Shown here: one piece after another, positions 17,201-24,588 of the stretch | Layout: each line of letters opens with the position of its first letter | Numbering within the stretch: the stretch's first letter is position 1 | NCBI GenBank assembly: GCA_003240755.1 | Contig: QFNF01000039.1 | Span: 1 to 29,879, forward strand | Direction of reading: 5' to 3' | Length of the DNA: 29,879 nucleotides | DNA from: Sphingomonas hengshuiensis | GTDB lineage: Bacteria; Pseudomonadota; Alphaproteobacteria; Sphingomonadales; Sphingomonadaceae | Made by a program: the position numbers and the translations under genes | Notes under the pieces: generated by a model | Database searches by the model: none | Told to the model about the DNA's origin: nothing | The model's input: only the letters and a program-made list of their open reading frames with translations

Positions 17201-17217
17201 AGATCAACCTGCAATGA
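14206..17217 (+). CDS. GH92 alpha-mannosidase homologue lacking the catalytic acid, with C-terminal binding modules
   Basis: This 1003-aa exported protein starts at GTG 14206, overlapping the symporter stop, with GGAG eight bases upstream; the signal peptide ends near GPAMAQ (residue 23). The GH92 core runs from WVDPMIGTDGDGHVFPGA to about residue 750, with HTHISGAGLGALGDI, a base region NNDDLGQMSAWYVFS (Asp645/646) and LGFYPVAPGD. At the catalytic-acid position, where the family has TEGN, this protein has VSGN (Ser543); alignment with the other GH92 is gapless around it. After the core come a chitobiase C-terminal-like beta domain (about 785-845) and a discoidin-like domain (about 865-1000). 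It could be a phosphomannose-uncapping enzyme, a weak mannosidase or a binding protein. Confidence 0.9.
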   Translation: MRRFAGAMLLALAIPAIGPAMAQDADDPVQWVDPMIGTDGDGHVFPGATLPFGMVQLSPSNTRDGWKWTSGYHYSDTVIDGFAHTHISGAGLGALGDILLMPTRVAGTAAGALDRPGTGYRSRFSHDRERAQAGYYRVHLNDADVDVELTTTLRTGFHRYRFNGAADRYVVIDPIHAVGDDHALESGIEVISDREIRGWRRTIGSSAGARTVYFVARFSQPFERAQLTEADRPVAGRQGTGAARRTYVRFARDIARVEVAVALSHASAAGALANFRAEAEGRDFDTVRRAAQDAWRRRLSAIRIDEADPARKRVFYTASYHAAIAPNLVSDVTGDYRVEGRVLRSEIPQFSNFSNWDTYRAVHPLLTIVDPDMAGGIVASMVSRHRDAGLLLPSWEAVGHDNRVMIGYPIVSIIADAVIKGLPGVDPNSAYAAIRASAFDRTRHSNVYDLNGMDGYLRYGFVPADVASSVSKTTEQNYEDWAIGQVAAKLGRTHDAALFAGRATGWRQLYDPAGGWLLPRLADGRFAPMRRDDWGDLNRHYVSGNIWAYSAYTPHDMAAAIRLHGGRAAYGDWLDAIFRDATPIGGEQHVDLSGFVGRYGHGDEPGHQMPYLFNLAGQPGRTQYYVNRVLRDMYSDRPDGLVNNDDLGQMSAWYVFSTLGFYPVAPGDLTYQIGAPYHRRATVTLPGGRAFVVEADGLSPRNIHVQSATLDGRPLTVSYLTHAQLLAGGTLRFVMGATPSRWGTGAADSSLGAFDDRAPVAVAQRAPWAPYDPVDDPRFAATRDVTLRADGGTIRYTRGAGAPAPGSTRYGAPVRIDRDTVLRAAAFDPALGRSTTLARHYVRSMLKGAPAGFPRIAIAEDGIGYGAKDGAMLIDGIVGGPAYGDKRWTGRVGDITATIDLGSAKPARTLTIGYLDDAMNGIMPPRRIEVLAGDDPDRLVPVGHRDIGPWGGVAQKVERIAIPLPGRAYRHYRIRGVAWGDLPASLKPPGRPAWLFLDEINLQ

Positions 17218-19655
17218 CCCCTGCCACCACCCGCCGCGGACTGGGTAGCGGCTGGACCTTTCGCCAGGCCGGGCAAGGCGACTGGCTGCCCGCGCAGGTG
17301 CCGGGGTCGAACTTCACCGACCTGTGGCGCGCCGGGGTGATCGAGGACCCGTATCACCGCGATGCCGAACCGCGGCTGCAATGGATCGAGCGGGCGGACT
17401 GGGAATATCGCTGCGGCTTCGAGGTGACGGCGGAGGAACTGGCGGGGGACGGCGTGGCGCTGGTGTTCGACGGGCTCGACACGCTGTGCGACGTGCGGCT
17501 GAACGGTGCGGCGCTGCTGTCGAGCGACAACATGTTCCGCGCGCACCGGGTCGAGGTGAAGGACCGGCTGCGGGTCGGGCCGAACGAACTGACGCTGCAC
17601 TTCCGCTCGCCGGTGCTGCACGGCGAGCGCGCCCAGGCGGCGGACGGGTTCCGTTATCCGGCGGAAAACGACAAGACCGACGCGCGCGCCAGCGTCCATG
17701 TGCGGAAAGCGCCCTATCATTTCGGCTGGGACTGGGGCCCGAAATACGTACCCTCGGGCGTGTGGCGGCCGGTGTGGCTGGACGTGGTGCGACGGGGGCG
17801 GATCGTCGACGTGCAGTATCGCATCGAGGCGCTCGACGATGCGCGGGCGGTGGTGCGCTTCGACGTCGAGGTCGAGGGGGCCGGCGAGGTCGAGATCGCG
17901 TGCGACGTGGCCGGGGTCGCGCCGGTGCGGGGGGCGACGGCGCGGGTCGTGATCGACAACCCGCGGCGGTGGTGGCCGAACGGGCTGGGCGAGGCGTTCC
18001 TCTATCGCTTCACCGCGACGCTGCGCGACGCGGCGGGGGTGATCGACCGGGCGACGACGCGCGTCGGCCTGCGCACCATCCGCGTGCGCAACGAACCCGA
18101 TGCGATCGGCGAGTGTTTCGAGATCGAGGTGAACGGGCGGCGCACCTTCATGAAGGGCGCGAATTACATCCCGTCGGACAGCTTCCTCGAACGGGTCACG
18201 CCCGAACGCTACGCCCGGCTGTTCCGCGACGCGGTCGATGCGAACATGAACATGCTGCGGGTGTGGGGCGGGGGGACCTATGAAAGCGACCTGTTCCACG
18301 ACCTTGCCGACGAGCACGGCATCCTGATCTGGCAGGATTTCATGTTCAGTTGCACGCTGTACCCGTCCGATCCGGCGTTCCTCGCCACGGTCGCGGAGGA
18401 GGCGCGCCAGCAGATACGGCGATTGCGGCGGCACCCCTCGCTCGCCCTGTGGTGCGGCAACAACGAGGTTTCGCTGGGCATCGCCCACTGGAACTGGCCG
18501 GCGACGTTCGATTACCCGCCCGCGTTGTTCGAGCGGCTGGTCGCGGCCAATCGCGATCTGTTCGAGCGGCTGCTGCCGGACCTGGTCGCAGAACATGATC
18601 CGGAGCGGTTCTACATGCCGTCGTCGCCGATCGGCTTCTGGAACGATCCCGCCGACGATGCGCGCGGCGACAATCATTACTGGGGGGTGTGGCATGGCGA
18701 GGAACCGCTGAGCACCTATGCCGAGCGCGTCCCCCGCTTCATGAGCGAATATGGCTTCCAGTCCTATCCCGACATCGCCTCGGTCGAGCGGTTCACCGAT
18801 TGCGAAGACCGGGTGGTCGGGTCGGCGGTGCTGGCGCTGCACCAGAAGCATCCGCGCGGCGACGCGATCATCGGGCGGTTCCTGCGCGAGCATCATGGCG
18901 AACCGCGCGACTTCGCGGCCTTCTGTACCCTCAGCCAGTTGACCCAGGCCGACGCGCTGCGCATCGCGTTCGAGGCGCATCGCCGGGCGATGCCGCGGTG
19001 CATGGGGTCGCTCTACTGGCAGTTCAACGACTGTTTCCCGGCGATCTCGTGGTCGAGCATCGACTATTACGGCCGGTGGAAGGCGCTGCACTATCAGGCG
19101 GCACGGTCGTTCGCGCCGGTGATCCTGTCGGCGGAAGCGGTAGCGGACGGGCATGCCATCCATATCGTGTCCGACCGGGTCGATCCGATCGACGCGACGC
19201 TGGTGCTCGAACTGATCGATTTCGACGGTGGCGTCCTGTGGCGCAGCGAGGCGCCGGTGACGATTGCCGGCAACAGCGCGGGCGTCGTCGCGCGGGTGCC
19301 GGCGGTCGACGGGGCACAGGTGCTGACCGGGCAGGTCGTCACCCCGGCCGGGGTGGTCGCGCGCGATGTGCGGATGCTGGACGATGCCCGCAACCTGCCC
19401 GATCCGGGCCTGCGCGTCCGGATCGAGGACGGGGCGGTCGTCGTGGCGGCGGAGCGGTTCGCGCGGGCGGTGGGGATCGTCGTCGATGCCGCGCACGGCA
19501 ATCTGAGCGACAATCATTTCGACCTGCTGCCGGGCGAGGAACGCCGCGTGACGCTGCGCGAGGGACGGTTGCCGGCAGGGGCTTCGGTCGCGGTGGCGAG
19601 CGTGGTCGACTGGATCGAACCGGCGCCGGCGATGCCGCTGGCGGCGCGGGCATGA
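17214..19655 (+). CDS. GH2 beta-mannosidase, cytoplasmic
   Basis: This 813-aa retaining glycosidase most resembles beta-mannosidases (the HFGWDWGPKYVPSGVWRPV motif, residues about 168-186, is characteristic). Order: jelly-roll sugar-binding domain, Ig-like domain, TIM barrel, C-terminal beta domains. The acid/base is Glu418 (WCGNNE) and the nucleophile is Glu512 (MSEYGFQS). There is no signal peptide, so it should act in the cytoplasm on Man-beta-1,4-GlcNAc (or mannobiose) brought in by the co-transcribed symporter. The start ATG overlaps the previous stop (ATGA). Its presence beside GH85 points to the beta-linked mannose of the N-glycan core. Family assignment is firm; natural substrate is inferred. 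Confidence 0.94.
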   Translation: MTPATTRRGLGSGWTFRQAGQGDWLPAQVPGSNFTDLWRAGVIEDPYHRDAEPRLQWIERADWEYRCGFEVTAEELAGDGVALVFDGLDTLCDVRLNGAALLSSDNMFRAHRVEVKDRLRVGPNELTLHFRSPVLHGERAQAADGFRYPAENDKTDARASVHVRKAPYHFGWDWGPKYVPSGVWRPVWLDVVRRGRIVDVQYRIEALDDARAVVRFDVEVEGAGEVEIACDVAGVAPVRGATARVVIDNPRRWWPNGLGEAFLYRFTATLRDAAGVIDRATTRVGLRTIRVRNEPDAIGECFEIEVNGRRTFMKGANYIPSDSFLERVTPERYARLFRDAVDANMNMLRVWGGGTYESDLFHDLADEHGILIWQDFMFSCTLYPSDPAFLATVAEEARQQIRRLRRHPSLALWCGNNEVSLGIAHWNWPATFDYPPALFERLVAANRDLFERLLPDLVAEHDPERFYMPSSPIGFWNDPADDARGDNHYWGVWHGEEPLSTYAERVPRFMSEYGFQSYPDIASVERFTDCEDRVVGSAVLALHQKHPRGDAIIGRFLREHHGEPRDFAAFCTLSQLTQADALRIAFEAHRRAMPRCMGSLYWQFNDCFPAISWSSIDYYGRWKALHYQAARSFAPVILSAEAVADGHAIHIVSDRVDPIDATLVLELIDFDGGVLWRSEAPVTIAGNSAGVVARVPAVDGAQVLTGQVVTPAGVVARDVRMLDDARNLPDPGLRVRIEDGAVVVAAERFARAVGIVVDAAHGNLSDNHFDLLPGEERRVTLREGRLPAGASVAVASVVDWIEPAPAMPLAARA

Positions 19656-21295
19656 GGCGCGCGATCGCCGCCGTAGCCGCCGCGCTGCTGGCGAGCGCGT
19701 CCGTACCGGCAAGGGGCGCGCCGCTTGCGCTGACGATCGATGAACTGATGCGGTGGACGCCGGGCGGGGCGACCGCCGATCCGGGCAATGTCGCGCGGGT
19801 GCCGGTGGCGCGGCGGTTCCACGCGGCACCGCTGAACCGGCGCGTGCGCACCGATCCGGAGGTGCGCGTGCTCTACGCCCCCGATGGGATGGACATGCTG
19901 GGCGGGAAGCGGACGGCGACGCCGCGCTTCAACGGCTATGTCTTTACCCACTGGGCGCAGATCGACCTGTTCGCATGGTTCGCCGGCACCGCGACGCGCG
20001 GCGTGCAACTGCCGTCGCGCGGCTGGGTGGAGGCGGCGCATCGCAACGGCGTGCCGGTGATCGGCACGGTGTTCTTCGCGCCGGTGGCATGGGGCGGATC
20101 GCCCGGCACGGTCGCGTCGTTCCTGCGCCGCGATGCACGGGGCAGGTTCCCGGCGGCGGCGCAACTGGTGCGGATCGCGCGCCATTACGGTTTCGACGGC
20201 TGGTTCGTGAATGCCGAGACCGGCGGCGCGGACGGGGCGGCGATGATCGATTTCATGGCCGAACTGCGTGCGGTCGCGCCGCCGGCGATGACGATCCACT
20301 GGTATGACGCGCTGCTGCCCGACGGGCGTGTCGTGTGGCAGAATGCGCTGACCCCCGCCAATGCCCGGTTCCTGCAGGACGGAACCCGGCGGACGGCGGA
20401 CGCGATGTTCCTCAACTATGACTGGACGCGGGCGGGGCTGGTCGAGAGCGCGGCGCTGGCGCGGCGGCTGGGGCGCAGCCGCTACGACCTGTTCATCGGC
20501 GCGGACCTGTGGCCGGCCCGCGATGCGCAGCCGGCATTCCGCAAGGGCGACTGGCTGGCAGCATTGCGCGAACGGCCGGGGGGTAGGGCGCTGGGATCGA
20601 TCGCGCTGTTCGCGCCGCATTTCGGCTACAGCTTTCCCGGCGATGCGCGCACGCCGCGCTTCAGCGATTTCGATCGCGACGACCGCGACGTGGCGCGCTT
20701 CTACGATGCCGAGCGGCGGCTGTTCGCGGGCGATACGCGCGACCCGGCCCGACCGGCGCCGACCGGCTGGCCGGGGGTGGCATCGCTGGCCCCGACCAGC
20801 GGGGTGGTGCCGTCGCTGCCGTTCCGGACCAGCTTCACCACCGGGCATGGCCGGATCGATACGCGGGACGGCAGGGTGGTGGGCGGACCGTGGCACGACA
20901 TGGCGCGGCAGGACGTGCAGCCGACCTGGCAGTTCGCGACGCTCGGCCGGCGGCGGATGACGGTGGCGTATGACTTTGCCACGGCGTTCAGCGGCGGATC
21001 GTCGCTGCGCTTCGTGCCGGATGGACCGGGCGGAACGGCGACGGTGCCGCTATATGCGCTGCGGCTGGGCGGGCGGGTGACGGTGACGGCGGTCAGCCGC
21101 GGCGGGGCGGGCTATGCGTTGCGCATCGGCAGCGGCGTCGCGCGCCCGTTGACGGCGTCGGCCGACTGGCGGACGACGCGCTGGTGCGCGCGGACGACGG
21201 CAGGCGAAACGCATGTATCGGTCGTGGCCCGCCCCGCCGCCCGGCAGCCGCTCAATCTCGGGCAGGTTTCGATCGAGCCCGGCTGCAACATTTAG
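19652..21295 (+). CDS. GH85 endo-beta-N-acetylglucosaminidase, exported
   Basis: This 547-aa enzyme is expected to cut between the two core GlcNAc residues of N-glycans. The substrate-assisted catalytic pair is visible in GFDGWFVNAETGG as Asn187 and Glu189; further GH85 features are NGYVFTHWAQIDLFAWFAG and IHWYDALLPDGRVVWQNAL. A signal peptide of about 23 residues ends near VPARGA, so it is exported; whether it reaches the cell surface cannot be told. C-terminal to the TIM barrel (about residue 340 on) is one beta-rich region. It is shorter than many GH85 enzymes. The start ATG overlaps the GH2 stop (ATGA), making this the last gene of the symporter operon. Confidence 0.9.
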   Translation: MRRAIAAVAAALLASASVPARGAPLALTIDELMRWTPGGATADPGNVARVPVARRFHAAPLNRRVRTDPEVRVLYAPDGMDMLGGKRTATPRFNGYVFTHWAQIDLFAWFAGTATRGVQLPSRGWVEAAHRNGVPVIGTVFFAPVAWGGSPGTVASFLRRDARGRFPAAAQLVRIARHYGFDGWFVNAETGGADGAAMIDFMAELRAVAPPAMTIHWYDALLPDGRVVWQNALTPANARFLQDGTRRTADAMFLNYDWTRAGLVESAALARRLGRSRYDLFIGADLWPARDAQPAFRKGDWLAALRERPGGRALGSIALFAPHFGYSFPGDARTPRFSDFDRDDRDVARFYDAERRLFAGDTRDPARPAPTGWPGVASLAPTSGVVPSLPFRTSFTTGHGRIDTRDGRVVGGPWHDMARQDVQPTWQFATLGRRRMTVAYDFATAFSGGSSLRFVPDGPGGTATVPLYALRLGGRVTVTAVSRGGAGYALRIGSGVARPLTASADWRTTRWCARTTAGETHVSVVARPAARQPLNLGQVSIEPGCNI

Positions 21296-21303
21296 AAATA
21301 CAC

Positions 21304-21344
21304 TTGACACATTCGCCGTCTGCTATGCATGTAATCGATTACAT
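21304..21344 (+). promoter_or_regulatory. Promoter and operator R3 of the receptor operon
   Basis: A consensus -35 hexamer TTGACA lies at 21304-21309. The perfect 16-bp palindrome ATGTAATCGATTACAT lies at 21329-21344, covering the place where the -10 should be (no good separate -10 is seen; CATGTA or TGTAAT are candidates at 18-20 bp spacing). The palindrome shares its arms with R1 and R2. The receptor ATG is 85 bp downstream. This is the best of the three operators and places receptor, halogenase-like and GH125 genes under the same regulator. Confidence 0.82.
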
Positions 21345-21429
21345 CATCGGATGGTTCGAATCGGCGCAAGACCGACCGGACAAGGGAATGGGCGGCCTTG
21401 GGCGTCGCGACAGGGAAGGGGAGGACCGG

Positions 21430-24400
21430 ATGAAGACGTTTCGATTTGGCGGGACCGTTCGCGCAGGGCTGATGGCCGGCGTCGCGGCGGCGGGCATGGC
21501 CGGCTGGGCCGGCGGCGCACAGGCGCAGGCGACGGTCGGCGCCAATCCGGTCGGGACCGACGCGCCGGCGACCACGGCAGAGGCGACGCAGGGCGAGGGC
21601 GAGATCGTCGTCAGCGGCTATCGCTCGTCGATCGACCGCAACCTGCGCGACAAGCGCAACGCGGCGGCGGTGGTCGAGGTCATCACCGCCGAGGACATCA
21701 GCAAGTTCCCCGACCGCAACGTCGCCGACGCGCTGCAGCGCGTGCCGGGCGTGGTCATCACCCGCGACGGCGGCGAGGGACGGACGGTCAGCGTGCGCGG
21801 CCTGCAACCCGACCTGACGCTGACGCTGCTCAACGGCAACTATATCGCGACGTCGGAGACGAACAGCGAGGCGACCCGTTCGTTCAACTTCCTGCTGATG
21901 CCCTCCAACCTGCTGGGCAAGGCGGAACTGTTCAAGTCGTCCGAAGCGCGCATCGACGAAGGCGGCATCGGCGGCACGGTGATCCTGCACACGCGCCGTC
22001 CGCTCGACCTGCCGGCCTGGTCGGGCTTCGTCACCGCCGAGGGCACCTATGCCGACACGACCAAGCGTGTCGATCCGCAATTGTCGGGTCAGTTGTCGTG
22101 GAAGAACCGGGACGAGACGTTCGGCATGCTGGTCAGCGCCACGTGGCAGAAGCGCCAGACCCGGTCGTTGAGCGCCACGACCGAAGACTGGTTGTGGTAC
22201 GACCAGAACGCCGCGCGCAGCGGCGTCGACGTCAACGGCAATCCGTTCACCCCGGCGCCCAGCGAATGGTGGGGCCAGTCGGGGTTCAACGACCAGAACG
22301 GCCGGCGCTATTCCGGCTTCTTCATGCCGACCGCCGTCAATTTCGGCATCCGGGACGAGAATCGCGAACGGCTGGGCATCCAGGCGACGGCGCAGTGGCG
22401 CCCCACCGATGCGCTGACGCTGACCGCCAACTATTTCCGGTTCAACCTGAAGGGCGACTATGTCAACAATTCGCTGAAGGTGCCCGAATGGAATATCGCG
22501 CGCTATTCCGGGGACGGCAACTGGGCGGGCGGGCGGCTGCTCGACAAACTCAGCTTCGACCCGAGCGGGACGATCGTGACGGGCGCGCAGTTCAGCCTGG
22601 TCGACGGCAAACAGTATTATTGCAGCGAGGCACAGGCGGCGGCCGGCGGGCAGCGCCCCGGCGGCTGGGGGCCCGACGACTGCACCGTCCCGACGCCGCA
22701 GTTGACCGGCGGCTACAGCCGCGAGGAAGCGCTGTCGCAGACCGCCGATTTCGAGGCGGAGTATAAAAGCGACAATTTCGTCGGCGTGGTGAAGCTCGGC
22801 CGGACATGGTCGCAAGGCGGGCCGTCGATCAACTTCCGCATGTCGGCCAAGCCGCGCGTCGCGGTCAACGGCCAGTATCAGCCGGGCAACCGCTTCACCG
22901 CGTGGGACCTGACCGGTACGCCGTCGATGACCTTCTCGCCCGATCTGCAGGACCGCATCCTCGGCGGCTTTTCCGAGATCGACGTCGGGTCGACCGATTC
23001 GTCGTGGATCAACACCCGCATCTCGCAATATTACGGCCAGGCCGACGGCACGTGGCTGTTGTCCAGCGGATCGTTCGATTCGCTGCAGTTCGGCGTGAAG
23101 TATCGCGACGGATCGGTGCATCGCAACACCGGCAACACCATCTGGAACTGTCCGGGCACGACCACCCGCTATCAGCAGTGCGACACGACCGCGAGCACCG
23201 CGCGGCCCGAATTCTTCCTGTCGGACCCGATCACCAACATCCCCGGCGGCTTCAGCGCCAACGTGTTTCCGGGCATCAATTTCACCAACTATCTCGGCTA
23301 TCTCGACAGCCGCTACGGCGGGTCGGTGCGGTTCGAGGAACCGGACTTCGTCTATAATGTCGGCGAAAAGATCTGGTCGGGATATCTCCAGGCCAATGTC
23401 AGGTCCGATCGCCTGCGCGGCAACTGGGGTGTGCGGCTGGTCCATACGAAGCAGCGCGCGGAATCGACCGACGCGGTCGAGCGCTTCCTCGATTATTTCG
23501 CCGACGGGCCCGACGGTCGCCCGCTCGCCTGTACCCCCGGTGCCGCGAACCAGATCTGCGAGAGCGGGTTCGTGCGGGCCGAGGTGCGCGAGAAGACGTT
23601 CGAGCTGAATACGCTCGACAAGACCTATACCGACGTCCTGCCCAGCCTGAACGTCGCGTTCGACGTCACTCCCACCCTCGTCGCGCGCGGCGCGGTGGCC
23701 AAGGTGATCGCGCGGCCGGCCTTCACCAACCTCGCCTTTCCCGGCGCGCTGAACTTCGTGTCGGAGGAATATAGCAGCGACCGCGTGGCGGGCGGCGGCA
23801 CCAGCCAGCCCGGCTGGACCGGCAGCGGCAGCAACAAGGACCTGGCGGCGTTCCAGGCATGGCAATATGACCTGGGCCTCGAATGGTATTATCATCGCGG
23901 GTCGGTGATCGGCGTCGGCCTGTTCCGCAAGGACGTGAAGAACTTCGTCGTGCCGGTGTCGCAGGACCAGGCGGTCACGATCGGCGGGGAAACGGTCAAC
24001 GTCCGCAACTTCTCGACCCAGGCCAACGGGCAGGACGGCGTGTCGCAGGGCATCGAATTCTATGCCCAGCATACGTTCGACTTCGGCGTCGGCTATCAGG
24101 CCAACCTGACGTTCAACGACACCAACACCGCCGCCGTCGTGCTGAACGGGCGCGAGATCGCGCAATCGCCGCTGGTCGGCAGCGCCGAAAACCAGGCGAA
24201 CTTCACGCTGTTCTACGAGAACGACGTGTTTCTGGCGCGCGCATCGTACAACCGGCGCGGCGAGGTGGTGAACGGCACCCACAACCAGTTGACCATCTAT
24301 ACCGAACCGTACGAGCAGGTGGACCTGAACGTCGCGTACAACATCACGCCGCGGCTCGTGCTGACGGCATCGGTGCTGAACCTGACCAGGTCCGAGCTGC

Positions 24401-24492
24401 GCCAGCATCTGGGCAAGGATACCAGGGCGCGGTTCTGGACCAACGGCTATTCGGGCCGGATTGCGTTCGCCGGCGCGACGTTCAAGTTCTGA
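21430..24492 (+). CDS. TonB-dependent outer-membrane receptor for mannan oligosaccharides
   Basis: This 1020-aa TonB-dependent transporter has a signal peptide ending near AQAQA (about residue 33), a TonB box-like segment GEIVVSG (57-63), a plug domain (about 75-200; SKFPDRNVADALQRVPGVVI, then RGLQPD) and a long beta-barrel ending in the C-terminal aromatic FKF. This is the TonB-dependent receptor subtype common in sphingomonad and Caulobacter sugar loci; no SusD partner is present. The start ATG 21430 follows AGGGGAGGACC. It stands directly behind operator R3, so it is likely mannoside-induced. The ligand is inferred from the neighbouring GH85, GH92, GH125 and GH2 genes. Confidence 0.93.
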   Translation: MKTFRFGGTVRAGLMAGVAAAGMAGWAGGAQAQATVGANPVGTDAPATTAEATQGEGEIVVSGYRSSIDRNLRDKRNAAAVVEVITAEDISKFPDRNVADALQRVPGVVITRDGGEGRTVSVRGLQPDLTLTLLNGNYIATSETNSEATRSFNFLLMPSNLLGKAELFKSSEARIDEGGIGGTVILHTRRPLDLPAWSGFVTAEGTYADTTKRVDPQLSGQLSWKNRDETFGMLVSATWQKRQTRSLSATTEDWLWYDQNAARSGVDVNGNPFTPAPSEWWGQSGFNDQNGRRYSGFFMPTAVNFGIRDENRERLGIQATAQWRPTDALTLTANYFRFNLKGDYVNNSLKVPEWNIARYSGDGNWAGGRLLDKLSFDPSGTIVTGAQFSLVDGKQYYCSEAQAAAGGQRPGGWGPDDCTVPTPQLTGGYSREEALSQTADFEAEYKSDNFVGVVKLGRTWSQGGPSINFRMSAKPRVAVNGQYQPGNRFTAWDLTGTPSMTFSPDLQDRILGGFSEIDVGSTDSSWINTRISQYYGQADGTWLLSSGSFDSLQFGVKYRDGSVHRNTGNTIWNCPGTTTRYQQCDTTASTARPEFFLSDPITNIPGGFSANVFPGINFTNYLGYLDSRYGGSVRFEEPDFVYNVGEKIWSGYLQANVRSDRLRGNWGVRLVHTKQRAESTDAVERFLDYFADGPDGRPLACTPGAANQICESGFVRAEVREKTFELNTLDKTYTDVLPSLNVAFDVTPTLVARGAVAKVIARPAFTNLAFPGALNFVSEEYSSDRVAGGGTSQPGWTGSGSNKDLAAFQAWQYDLGLEWYYHRGSVIGVGLFRKDVKNFVVPVSQDQAVTIGGETVNVRNFSTQANGQDGVSQGIEFYAQHTFDFGVGYQANLTFNDTNTAAVVLNGREIAQSPLVGSAENQANFTLFYENDVFLARASYNRRGEVVNGTHNQLTIYTEPYEQVDLNVAYNITPRLVLTASVLNLTRSELRQHLGKDTRARFWTNGYSGRIAFAGATFKF

Positions 24493-24497
24493 AGGAC

Positions 24498-24530
24498 CGG
24501 CCCCGTACGCCCGGTTGGCGTACGGGGCCG
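24498..24530. terminator. Strong hairpin between receptor and halogenase-like genes
   Basis: A perfect 14-bp stem (24498-24511 with 24517-24530) has the loop CGGTT and begins five bases after the receptor stop. No T-run follows (ATATCGCG), so it is not a standard terminator. It may instead be an attenuator or an mRNA-stabilising 3' structure that lowers expression of the two downstream genes relative to the receptor. Confidence 0.55.
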
Positions 24531-24588
24531 ATATCGCGATAGCGCAAGGGCGTCTCTCCACCGGACCCGCGTAACGGAGCCTGCCTGC

